Assembly (NCBI GenBank): GCA_949752795.1
Contig: OX457060.1
Location: 108,078,949-108,142,948, forward strand
Reading direction: 5' to 3'
DNA from: Hyperoodon ampullatus
Lineage: Eukaryota; Chordata; Mammalia; Artiodactyla; Ziphiidae
DNA length: 64,000 nt
The notes under the pieces: model-generated
Told to the model about the DNA's origin: nothing
The model's input: the letters and a program-made list of their open reading frames with translations, nothing else
Database searches by the model: none
Translations under genes and position numbers: made by a program
In this document: in pieces, positions 34,830 to 44,315 of the stretch
Layout: the number at the start of each line of letters is the position of its first letter
Numbering within the stretch: position 1 is the first letter of the stretch

Positions 34830-36395
34830 CAGGAACATATTTGTGGTCTGCATTCCTAAGGTATAATTAGGACTGGTTTTATGAGCAGACAAGTAAATAT
34901 GAGAAATACCTGAAAGCATGCCATCTGCTTCTTTTTCTTAGTCTTCAAGTGCTTTGTCTCAAGACTGGCTTTTTGTTTACAAATAAAGATTTATGTCTAT
35001 AGGATTAAGCATGAAATTGAATTTTGAGTAACACCTATTAACTATTATCATCATAACAACAGTGAAATAATTTCTTATGAAGGATCAAGTCTTGTGGGTA
35101 GGGAACATGGGATACAGGATGAGGAATGGACTCAATGATAGATTAAGTGCTCTCAAATGCCTGTAAGTAGCAAAATGAGCATATGTTTATCTGTGGCTTT
35201 TTTTTTTTTTAAGTAATGGGGATTGACTCTCCTATAACTAAGTGAATCATCTTATGTGTCAAAACACTAGTTACAAAAGTGCAAAACTACTGTTGTTACA
35301 ATGGAATACTTTAGATGCATGTATGATCTTACCCTTATGAAAACCATGGAGAGGAATACATTTTCTATTTAATTCTTAAACAGAACCACAAATTGGGTTC
35401 TATACTAGTGAGAATTATTTAATTATCTTTGGTTTTGCTAAGACACCCAGGCTCAGAAATGGAAAGAAGATTTAAAAGAATAAAATCAACATGGTAAACA
35501 CCAACTTAAGCTTTTCTACTACTTTGAAAAATCGAAGGTCTACGACTTCAATAATCATTGGTTGTTTATTTTATTTTCATTCCTATATCATTTCTCGGAT
35601 CTCTCTGTTCTCTCCAAATTTGTAAGTAGCAGAGATAGTTTTCATTTTAGTTGCAATTAAGTATATATATACAAACATGCACACATACCTAAATACATAT
35701 ATACATATATGTGTGTATACATTTATATGTTGTTTTTAACCTCAATTTTTAATTTTTGTCACCTCAGCTCACTTTTATAGGTAACTTTTGAAGCATTAAA
35801 GCAAATCTGATTGTAACATAAATTTTCCCCTACCTTCTTTAAAAGGAAAAAAAAAAATGTACTTGTTGATTTATAACTCTCCATCTTGCCCTGCGCTGAT
35901 CTCTTTTTCTAGTTTTTGCTATGCAAGGTTACGACAAAGTGACATGAAAATGGCATTATAATAATAAAGCCAAACATTCAGAGTAAATGGTTCAGGAGTC
36001 CTGCTTGAATACCTTTCAAATTTGTTCAAGAATAAAGAACCTTATTTTATGAGACTAAATACATCGTCAAAATCTAAAAATTTATTCACATTGACACTGT
36101 GAATTATTTTCTAAGTTCAGTATTTTGATGCCTGTCCTGATTTGTAAATTGCCATATAGTTGCCTAAGCATGCAGAGGATATTATGTGCATTGTAAAATG
36201 AGCAGTAAAGATTTTCTGTACCGTTGTTCCTAATGAGACAATAGAAAGTTATTCAGAAAGCAACAATTGTGAAATAAATAGTTTCTCTGCTGATGTAGAG
36301 CAATCTGTGCTCTATCTCAACTGAGTTGATAAAATGATGTTGTGAGATAAGTTTCAAGACTTTTTTTCTTTTAAGTTTATAAGCATTTTATTTCC
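33702..36395. other. Unique AT-rich DNA
   Basis: No gene recognised. Holds the (TC)n(CA)n tract listed separately, a T-run at 35200-35211, and a mixed CA/TA patch at 35662-35732. A minus frame at 34034-34273 has no motif or splice context. Confidence 0.4.
34752..34828. repeat. Compound microsatellite (TC)n(CA)n
   Basis: (TC) runs from 34752 to 34799, then passes directly into (CA) to about 34828. The minus-strand frame across it (alternating Cys-Val and Glu-Arg) is a translation artefact. The homopurine/homopyrimidine half can form H-DNA and the CA half Z-DNA. Confidence 0.97.
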
Positions 36396-36400
36396 TTAAT

Positions 36401-36418
36401 CCCCCTCCCCCCCACCCC
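36401..36418 (-). other. Potential G-quadruplex (minus strand)
   Basis: The plus strand reads C5-T-C7-A-C4, so the minus strand offers four G-tracts of at least three with one-base loops. In an AT-rich background this is a strong sequence-level G4 candidate. Confidence 0.6.
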
Positions 36419-36554
36419 GCAAAACAACAGTCCTTTACCACCATAGCCTGGATTCCTGGCTCACAGGTGATGCCTGTTTCTCTAAGGCACTGAAACATTC
36501 TAATGTCCTGGAATTGGGGAAGGATGTATTAGAAGTAGCATAGGACTCAGATCT

Positions 36555-36574
36555 CCCCAAACCCCCCCAAACCC
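36555..36574 (-). other. Potential G-quadruplex (minus strand), TTTGGGG-like
   Basis: The plus strand is C4-AAA-C7-AAA-C3; the minus strand is GGG-TTT-G7-TTT-GGGG. It can supply four G-tracts with loops of 3, 1 and 3. It lies about 150 bp from the previous G4 on the same strand. Confidence 0.6.
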
Positions 36575-36756
36575 ACAAATCCACCAGGACAGTGAAGTTT
36601 CAAGATTTAAATAATTACTACTACCACTGTAAATTGCATGGAATCTTATGATTTATTTATATTGCATAGTTCTTTTAATTTTCCTCAAAACATTCTGAAT
36701 AGTAACATTAAGGTAAATCTATAAACATTTAAAAGGTTACGGTGTAGTTTCTTTGT

Positions 36757-37381
36757 TTTTTTAACATCTTTATTGGAGTATAATTGCTTTACATTGTTGT
36801 GTTAGTTTCTGCTGTATAACAAAGTGAACCAGCTATACGTATACATATATCCCCATATCTCCTCCCTCTTGCATCTCCCTCCCACCCTCCCTATCCCAGT
36901 CCTCTAGGTGGTCACAAACCACCACCGAGCTGATCTCCCTGTGCTATGCAGCTGCTTCCCACTAGCTATCTATTTTACATTTGGTAGTGTATATATGTCA
37001 AAGCCACTCTCTCACTTCGTCCCAGCTTACCCTTCCCCATCCCCATGTCCTCAATTCCACTCTCTACATCTGTGTCTTTAATCCTGTCCCACCCCTAGGT
37101 TCTTCAGAACAATTTTTCTTTTTTTTTTTTAAATTTCATATATATGTGTTAGCATACGGTATCTGTTTTTCTCTTTCTGACTTACTTCACTCTGTATGAC
37201 AGACTCTAGGTCCATCCATCTCACTACAAATAACTCAATTTCGTTTCTTTTTATGGCTGAATAATATTCTGTTGTATATATGTGCCACATCTTCTTTACC
37301 CATTCATCTGTCAGTGGACACTTAGGTTGCTTCCATGTCCTAGCTATTGTAAATAGTGCTGCAATGAACACTGTGGTACAG
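36757..37381 (-). mobile_element. 5'-truncated L1 (ORF2 C-terminus and 3' UTR)
   Basis: Starts with T-run and 'aacatctttattggagtataattgctttaca', passes the 3' UTR ('ccactagctatctattttacatttgg') and enters ORF2 in minus frame (37129-37431 carries WHIYTTEYYSAIKRNE). It ends at 'gaacactgtggtaca'. Flanks share only a weak TAGTTT, so a duplication is not certain. Confidence 0.92.
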
Positions 37382-37476
37382 CATAGTTTTAAGGTTATAT
37401 TTTTAAGATACATAAAACAAACATAACACACTTCTATAAATATAAAAGATATGCAGACAATACATGTTATTTTTTA

Positions 37477-37685
37477 TTTTATTTTTATTTTTTGCTGTAC
37501 GCGGGCCTCTCACTGTTCTGGCCTCTCCCGTTGAGGAGCACAGGCTCCAGGCGCGCAGGCTCAGCGGCCATGGCTCACGGGCCCAGCCACTCTGCGGCAT
37601 GTGGGATCTTCCCGGATCAGGGCACGAACCCATGTCCCCTGCATCGGCAGGCGGACTCTCACCCACTGCGCCACCAGGGAAGCCC
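37477..37685 (-). mobile_element. CHR-2-type SINE, at an L1 poly(A) junction
   Basis: Minus-strand short-form SINE with head at 37685. The target-site duplication CATGTTATTTTTT occurs at 37463-37475 and 37686-37698. The duplication includes the L1 poly(T), showing that the SINE landed exactly at the 3' junction of the adjacent L1 fragment. Confidence 0.95.
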
Positions 37686-37689
37686 CATG

Positions 37690-37847
37690 TTATTTTTTTA
37701 ACATCTTTATTGGAGTATAATTGCTTTACAATGTTGTGTTAGTTTCTGCTGTATAACAAAGTAAATCAGCTATATGTATACATATATTACCATGTCTCCT
37801 CCCTCTTGGGTCTCCCTTCCACGCTCCCTATCCCACCCTCTAGGTGT
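37690..37847 (-). mobile_element. Short 5'-truncated L1 3' end
   Basis: 'aacatctttattggagtataattgctttacaatg' to 'tatcccaccctctaggtg', in minus orientation. The L1 duplication is AATACATGTTATT (37459-37471) against AATACATGTCATT (37848-37860), enclosing both L1 and SINE. Confidence 0.92.
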
Positions 37848-37975
37848 AATACATGTCATTTAAATGTTAGGGCTTATACTGGGTTTTAGTTAAATATAAA
37901 AATCTATACATTTGTAAAAATATTAAAATATTTAAATATTAAAAATAAATATTTTAAATATGAAAATATTGCAAA

Positions 37976-38218
37976 GGGGGGAGGCATAAATTGGGAGATT
38001 GGGATTGACATATACATACTATATATAAAATACATAACTAATAAGGACCTACTGTATAGCACAGGGAACTCTACTCAATACTCTGTAATGGCCTATATGG
38101 GAAAAGAATCTAAAAAGAGTGGATATACATATACGTATAACTGATTCATTTTACTATATATACCTGAAACTAACACAACATTGTAAATCAACTATATTCC
38201 AATAAAAAACAAAAAACA
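37976..38218 (+). mobile_element. Short 5'-truncated L1 3' end
   Basis: 'gggggaggcataaattgggagattgggattgacatatacatac' through 'cagggaactctactcaatac' to 'caactatattccaataaaa'. The 14-bp target-site duplication GAAAATATTGCAAA is perfect (37962-37975 and 38219-38232). Confidence 0.95.
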
Positions 38219-38287
38219 GAAAATATTGCAAATCTCTGTCCAATTTCTAAAATGAACATTAAAATCTTATCTATAACTAGGTGTGCT

Positions 38288-38329
38288 TGTGTGTGTGTGT
38301 GTGTGTGTATATGTATATATATATATATA
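38288..38329. repeat. (GT)n(AT)n microsatellite
   Basis: GT repeats to about 38308 followed by AT repeats to 38329. Confidence 0.9.
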
Positions 38330-38423
38330 GTTGTTATTGTTGTTAAAAAAGAATAATTGAAATGACAATATATGGATCCTGTCCTACATGTAACTTGGGA
38401 GATTCGATTTAAAATAGCTTGTG

Positions 38424-38654
38424 GGCTTCCCTGGTGGCGCAGTGGTTGAGAGTCCGCCTGCTGATGCAGGGGACACGGGTTCATGTCCCAGTCTGGGAAG
38501 ATCCCACATGCCGCGGAGCGGTTAGGCCCGTGATCCATGGCCACTGAGCCTGCGCATCCGGAGCCTGTGCTCCGCAACGGGAGAGGCCACAACAGTGAGA
38601 GGCCCGCATACAACAAAAAAAATTAAAATAAAAAAATAAATAAATAAATAAAAT
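38424..38654 (+). mobile_element. CHR-2-type SINE with complex tail
   Basis: Short-form body with B box variant GGTTCATGTCC, then an A8 tail expanded into AATAAATAAATAAA repeats. The target-site duplication AAAATAGCTTGTG is perfect (38411-38423 and 38655-38667). The degenerate tail suggests an older copy than that at 30.2 kb. Confidence 0.95.
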
Positions 38655-38667
38655 AAAATAGCTTGTG

Positions 38668-38922
38668 AAGCAAATGACAACCTGAAAGTATATTCAATAG
38701 GAAAGTATAAGGTAAATTCTATGTCTTATATAATTTATTATCTTTTTCATAGCAAACATATTGAACAATTTAAAAGTGCAATATAGACTTAGGGTAGATA
38801 TCAAAATAACACAAAATTTCAAAGTAAGATTCATTTCTTTCCTGCTTTCCTGTATATCACCTTACAACATAATTACTTTTGGTAATATAAAGTATATTTA
38901 AATTAAATCAACTTGAATCACA
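38668..38922. other. Unique AT-rich DNA
   Basis: Nothing recognised upstream of the small ORF. Confidence 0.4.
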
Positions 38923-39129
38923 ATGAAAGACAAGCAATACTACTATATGTTCCACCTTTCTGTCTTTGTCGCTATTTTTGTCAGGGCTTATGCTGCATAT
39001 CCTGACCAAGATAGTTATTTTAAATCAAGAATAACAGCATCTAAGATCTTGGGGGGAAAGTGTTACCGTGCATTGGAAATGCCAACCAAGAAGCAAGGAG
39101 TGTGTTGGAAGAAGCATGGATTATTTTAA
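38923..39129 (+). CDS. Possible small secreted-type ORF, unrecognised
   Basis: A 68-codon frame starts MKDKQYYYMF and ends CWKKHGLF before TAA. I do not recognise it. Visible features: a short charged N-terminus, a hydrophobic run of about residues 6-19 (FHLSVFVAIFV), and an AYA-A motif near residue 24 that would suit signal-peptidase cleavage. The remaining 44 residues are basic and contain two cysteines. The ATG has A at -3 but G is absent at +4. An AATAAA lies about 77 bp after the stop (39206-39211). No introns, paralogues or codon bias can be assessed. In AT-rich DNA, hydrophobic frames of this size arise by chance, so this is a weak candidate; a decayed retrocopy or noise are the alternatives. 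Confidence 0.15.
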   Translation: MKDKQYYYMFHLSVFVAIFVRAYAAYPDQDSYFKSRITASKILGGKCYRALEMPTKKQGVCWKKHGLF

Positions 39130-39206
39130 ACTGTTGAAAAGCATCAACTAGCAATTATCTAAGACCATGTTCACACACACTAAGTACAGGTTAAGCCACC
39201 TATAAA

Positions 39207-39266
39207 ATAAAATATTCATACAGTTCATATAATTATAAAATATTCATACAGTTGGTATAATTATCA
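39207..39266. repeat. Tandem duplication, about 29-30 bp, two copies
   Basis: AAAATATTCATACAGTT followed by a TAATTAT end occurs twice back to back just after the small ORF. Confidence 0.7.
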
Positions 39267-39925
39267 TACTAGAATGACTTGTCCTAACTCCAAATTTTAC
39301 TTTACATGCAAAAACACAGTGAAAGCAATGGCATACATATTTTTTTAAATAAAATCACCAGATTTTAAGTTGAGCAATACAATGATTTGAATTATGTTTT
39401 AAAGACACATAGAGTTAGAATAAGCTAATGTGAACTTTAAAGCAAATTAAATTTAAAAATCCTGTATGCCCTTTTATTTAGAAGATGTATATTTTAGCAA
39501 AAATATGACAACTTTCATCCCTGTACGTCTGTGTGTAATGCTGAATTTTAAACAAAGCTCTTGAACCATACTCAATTTCTGTCATCCATTTTTTTAAAAT
39601 CTTCTCATTCACTGATCTCAAAGATAATAAAAAAATCCTAGAACACAGATAATATTAATTTTGAAGTATAAACAGTGGATCAATGTACTACCTATTTACA
39701 TTTTGAGGTTTTATTCTAACATATACCATGAATTCCTTTTAACTCTGAACAAATACTCTGGTTCTTTTCTGATAAGGTAACTGTATGAATAATCTGTTTC
39801 ATGCCTGTTGAGGATAGTTAATGGATGCTTATTCCTAGAGCTAGGAAGTGAAACTTTTATAATACTTATTTTTAATGTTGTAATAGTTTTAAGAGTTTAG
39901 TTCTATGGTTTTCTTAATTACTAGG
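39267..39925. other. Unique AT-rich DNA
   Basis: No gene or repeat recognised. Confidence 0.4.
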
Positions 39926-39927
39926 GC

Positions 39928-40092
39928 ACTGGAACCAGCTTCACTCCTGGATGTGGATATAAAATGCAGACTACTGGGCCCCACACTAGTCCTGAATCAG
40001 AATCTCTGGCAGTAAGTACTCATGAGAAGGCACTGTGAAAGTGCTTTCCTGGAATTCTTAGGTATACTGAAGTTTGAGAACCACTGCCTTAT
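39928..40092 (-). repeat. MER5A-like hAT-Charlie MITE fossil
   Basis: 'actactgggccccacactagtcctgaatcagaatctctgg' and the terminal 'gaagtttgagaaccactgcc' (reverse of the CAGTGGTTCTCAAAC terminal repeat) match MER5A in reverse. It is a non-autonomous ancient DNA transposon. Confidence 0.75.
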
Positions 40093-40164
40093 ATGAGGAC
40101 ATTATAGTTTAGAGTGATATACATATTTCATGTATTTCATTTACACGTACCAGAATTAAGGAGA

Positions 40165-40305
40165 GAAATTGTTACAATACAGATTGCCAGCCCTAATCCC
40201 AAATTTCTGATTCGATGTGTGTAGGTTAGGTTTTGAGAATCTGTACTTGTAGCAAATTCTCAGGTGCTGTCATATGCTGTTGTGGGGACATTAAAGCACT
40301 GATCT
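40165..40305 (+). repeat. MER5A-like fragment, opposite orientation
   Basis: 'cccaaatttctgattcgatgtg', then 'ttttgagaatctgtacttgtagcaaattctcaggtgctg' matches the MER5A body in forward orientation. With the preceding copy it forms a head-to-head arrangement. Confidence 0.65.
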
Positions 40306-40489
40306 CAAGGAACAGATCATAGACCTAAACTTCTGAATCTCTCTCCCATATCAGATTCTTATGTGAGTGTTCCTTAACCACATCAAAACCAATTCATAGC
40401 TTATTGTCTCTGAATCTAAAATACACAATGCAGCCTGTATCTTTTCAGCCCCAGAAATATTGGATAGCTGTAGTACAAAGTAATGAGTT

Positions 40490-40725
40490 AAAGCATAAAT
40501 GCTGGGACCAGACTACTTGGGTCCAGATCCTAATTTCACAAGTTTTGTGACCTTAAGTTACTCATTCACCACTCCCTACCTCATCCATAAAAGGCTATGA
40601 TAATAGTTGCCTCCCAAGTCTGTGGTGATTATTAAATAGGTTAATATATTATATTAGTACAACACCTGGTATGTAGTAAGTGAAGTAAGTGATGTATGTT
40701 TGCTATTATTATTTTTATTCTCATT
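40490..40725 (+). repeat. MIR SINE, nearly full length
   Basis: Forward order of MIR: 'tgctgggaccagactacttgggtccagatccta', 'gttttgtgaccttaagttactcattc', 'catccataaaaggctatgataatag', 'gattattaaataggttaa', 'caacacctggtatgtagtaag'. Confidence 0.85.
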
Positions 40726-40882
40726 TTTAGTAAGAAGACATTAATTTAAATGTTTTTAATAACTAAAGATTATGAACAGTAAACATGTTTATTAGCCATT
40801 TGTGTTTCCTCTTTCATCAAGTATCTGTTCTTATTCCTAAATGTTCTTCTACTGATTATTCACTTACTAGAAAGTATATGGA

Positions 40883-41232
40883 GGACTTTCCTGGTGGCAC
40901 AGTGGTTAGGAATCCGCCTGCCAATGCAAGGGACATGGGTTCAATCCCTGGCCCAGGAAGATGCCACATGCCACAGAGCAACTGAGCCCATGTGCCACAA
41001 CTACTGAGGCTGTGCTCTAGAGCCCGTGAACCAAAACTACTGAGCCCACATGCCACAACTACTGAAGACCGCATGCCTAGAGCCCCGTGCTCCGCCAACA
41101 AGAGAAGCCACCGAAATGAGTAGACCCCACTCACCGCAACTAGAGAAAAGCCCATGCACAGCAACAAGGCCCAATGCAGCCAAAAACAAATAAATTTATT
41201 TACTTATTTATTAAAAAAATTAAAACACAAAA
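40883..41232 (+). mobile_element. CHR-1-type (long) SINE
   Basis: GGACTTTCCTGGTGGCACAGTGG head, B box GGTTCAATCCC, several 'ccacaactactgag' internal repeats, and a TAAATTTATTTA-type tail. The target-site duplication AAAGTATATGGA is perfect (40871-40882 and 41233-41244). Substitutions relative to the other long copies suggest greater age. Confidence 0.95.
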
Positions 41233-41244
41233 AAAGTATATGGA

Positions 41245-43374
41245 AAACTCTGTTATGTGAATATGTGTGTATGTCTATAATTCTCATTATTCCTTTTATG
41301 TATTAACTGTTTTTAAGTACAAGAGCAGTTCAAAATAAACTAACACATGTATCATGCATATGTCTCCAATTCAGTGTTTTTCAGACCAGGCACTCCTGTT
41401 ACATTTGTCATTTGTGTATTCTCTATCTTAATATTAGTTTATATTCATTATGACTTTCATTTCACTACTGTTAACTCTGCAGGCTGCTTTGCCCTTCTCT
41501 GTGTTTCCTGACTAATTTGATTCTGGTATCAGAAAATGTATTCCACAGATGTAAGCATGTCATTAACCAAATACTTAACATGTGCTAATACTGACCCCTT
41601 GAGACTCTTCCTGCAGTTCTCTACCTAGAGGGCTTGCATTTATTGATTATGCTTACTCCATATGACCAGGTTTTCTTTCAGGTATTTATCCAATTAATTT
41701 ATAGGCAACTATTATGTAGCACTATAACAAATGCCTTTCTCAAACCTAAGTATGTAGTATCCTTTCATTACTTTTATCTCCTAAGTTAGGAGAGATGCCA
41801 TAGAAGGCTATTACAATGTATGAAGTGACCTACTTTTAACTAATTCACACTTGCCACTTACTTTATTAGACACCTTTCTCCCCGGTGTTCACATTTGGAC
41901 TCTTTAATTATATGCTCAGCCAAAGACTTCTAATACATGAAGGCAATTTAGGAAGCAAGGAAGTAAAGCTCTGCAGACATTTCAAGATACAAAAATAAAG
42001 ACAAAAGGAGGAAAAAAATTGTATTGCAATTCTTGAAGGATTTGCCTTCCTGTAACCTTCAGCCTTAAAACTGTCTTTAAGATCCTAGGTTATTTCTAAG
42101 TTTGGCCCTTAAATTACATCCTACACATTCCAGACAGCCAGGACAGTCTCCCTCTGCTTTTTCTTATTATTATTCTGATTGTTTAATGCACTGCAAATGG
42201 GAACTCTGGGACTCTAGACTTCTTTTCCCCCCTTGAAACCTCTAAATAATTAGACTGTCGAGCTCTCACTGCTGCAAATTTCCCCTTCATTTTGGCCAGG
42301 GTGGCGCACATTTACCCTAAGGCAAAGCCACGGGCTAAAACAGTTTCATATTAGCTAAACATAGACTATGGCATGTTATCTCTGAGGTCATAACATGAAA
42401 TCACTCAAGCCCAATGAAAGAGGGTGAAATCAGTAGAGCTTTCGGATAAATGTGAGGATTAAATGAGAGTTCCAAGCAAGCTGCCAGCAACTTGAAATCC
42501 AAATCACCTGTAATTTTAAAAGGCAGTAAGCGTTTAATAGTACCACGGAGAAGGTCTGAGGCCCACAGTCTTACACAACACACTGTCTAAAGTGTTCCTA
42601 GGGAGCAGAGATAGATGGTGGCTTATTTGTTAATTCCTCCTCCAAAATCTTAAAAGTGTCCATTACGATCATTTTTAACCTAAAAAAGAAATACTACAGA
42701 AAGGGTCTGAAATTCTCCAATTGTATACTCTACATATTGGCTATAGGTAAATAATAAGGGGCTCTCTTGGTAGGTCTTCCCACAAGACAGACGCAAATGC
42801 TGTGGGACAGTCCACTTCTCAATACTAGGGAGTTATCAGTCATGCTGCAGCACCACCCCTGAGAGCCGGGGAGGTGTTGGACGGTAAATGAGTGGCAGTG
42901 CCCTTTGGGCAGGCCACAGCGCAACAGAAAAGAAGGCAGGAAGAAGGTAGTTTTCTGGGCCTGTGTTTTCCCTGGTCTGTGGTTAGACAAAGGGTTCACT
43001 TTTCAAGTGTCTTAATCTTCCCAAGCAGAATTAGAGGCTTTCTCTGTAATAGTCAACACTCTTATGTACTGTATGCTATTCTGTGGAACAAAGATAAGCT
43101 ATTTGGTCTAACTTAAAAAGAATGCATAAAGCTTGAGTAAGCACACTGCTACCAGACTCTAAGAGTTTACTCTTGCATATTTGTGAAAACACAAATGGAA
43201 ATGAGCCGACTTGCTGGGAAAAAAATATAGAAACTCCAGGGATTTCATCTCCTCAGCAGAGCAAGCATTTAGGGAATATGACAGGAGAGGGTGTGCATTA
43301 ATTTATCCATGTCACCCACTCCTCGTCTCTTATCCTTCTTTCCCTTCACAACCAATATTTTGTCATAATAATAC
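41245..43374. other. Unique DNA including a balanced-composition block
   Basis: No gene or nameable repeat. 42130-42620 and 42770-42990 are less AT-rich and have long homeodomain-like TAAT-containing runs reminiscent of conserved noncoding DNA. Frame 42730-42999 (minus) has no recognisable homology. Confidence 0.4.
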
Positions 43375-43830
43375 TGAATTCAGTTACTGAGTACTTATTG
43401 TCTGGTGAGCACTATGGTAAGTCCACTATAAAGTGCATTATTTCTTTAGTCATTCTAAAACACTATGAAGTAGGAACCATTTTACAGATACAGAAACTAA
43501 CTCTTAAAAAGTAAAACAGGGCTTCCCTGGTGGCGCAGTGGTTGAGAGTCCACCTGCCGATGCAGGGGACGCGGCTTCATGCCCCGGTCTGGGAAGATCC
43601 CACATGCCGCGGAGCGGCTGGGCCTGTGAGCCATGGCCGCTGAGCCTGCACATCCGGAGCCTGTGCTCCACAACAGGAGAGGCCACAACAGTGAGAGGCC
43701 CGCGTACCGCAAAAAAAAAAAAAAAGTGAAATAACTCTCCCTAGTTAATGTAACAAGTAAGTGGCAGAGGCAGGGCTAGATTGCAACTCAGTTCTGGTAA
43801 CTGAAATCAGGTTCATAAACAAAGCATGAT
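43375..43830 (-). repeat. MIR SINE split by a CHR-2 SINE
   Basis: 'actgagtacttattgtctggtgagcactatggtaag', 'gaagtaggaaccattttacagatacagaaac' precede the SINE; 'agttaatgtaacaagtaagtggcagaggcagggctagattgcaactc' follows it. The two halves are collinear in reverse-complement MIR, so the SINE inserted into the MIR. Confidence 0.85.
43519..43725 (+). mobile_element. CHR-2-type SINE nested in MIR
   Basis: Short-form element ending in 15 As. The probable target-site duplication is AAAAAGTAAAA (before) against AAAAAGTGAAA (after), which overlaps the A-tail. Confidence 0.93.
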
Positions 43831-43929
43831 ACTACATTCTCTGTTATGTCCACATTGCATAGCAATTATCCACATAAAGTTCATGTCCCTGGCCCTGCCA
43901 CTGAATGGCAGAATGAATTTTTTTTTTTT

Positions 43930-44110
43930 AATGTTTTATGTAATCCATCATATCCAAAATATTCTCATTTCAATGTGTTACTAATATTTTTAACAATGAG
44001 ATATTTTACTTTTTTTAGGTATTGTTTTAAAAGACCAATATGTTTTAGATTCTCAATTTGGATAACATTTCAATTTGGACATTAAATTTTCATAAGAAAG
44101 ACCTGATCTG
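43930..44110. repeat. MER-type DNA-transposon fossil
   Basis: 'atccatcatatccaaaatattctcatttcaatgtgttactaatattt', then 'caatgagatattttac' resembles the body of an ancient non-autonomous DNA transposon whose other end is seen at 44190-44315. The exact family name is uncertain. Confidence 0.45.
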
Positions 44111-44189
44111 TAGATTTAATAAAATGTACAGCTGAGAAAACAGATTCAGTTACCCAAGTTCTTAACATACTTAAAAGTTTCCTAATAAC

Positions 44190-44315
44190 TGAATCAAGTT
44201 AATAGTTTTAAAACTTAAACAAATTAAAACTAAAAATTCAGTTCCACTGTTTCATTGGCTCCATTTAACGTGCTCCATAATATCTATGGCTAGTGACTGC
44301 CATACTGTTCTGAAG
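44190..44315. repeat. MER-type DNA-transposon end
   Basis: 'aaaaattcagttcc' to 'atggctagtgactgccatactgttc' matches the terminal part seen again at 55105-55305. Probably the same insertion as the preceding fragment. Confidence 0.5.

Noticed and set aside
34677..34919. Minus-strand ORF with alternating Cys-Val and Glu-Arg runs
   Set aside because: Translation of the (TC)n(CA)n microsatellite.
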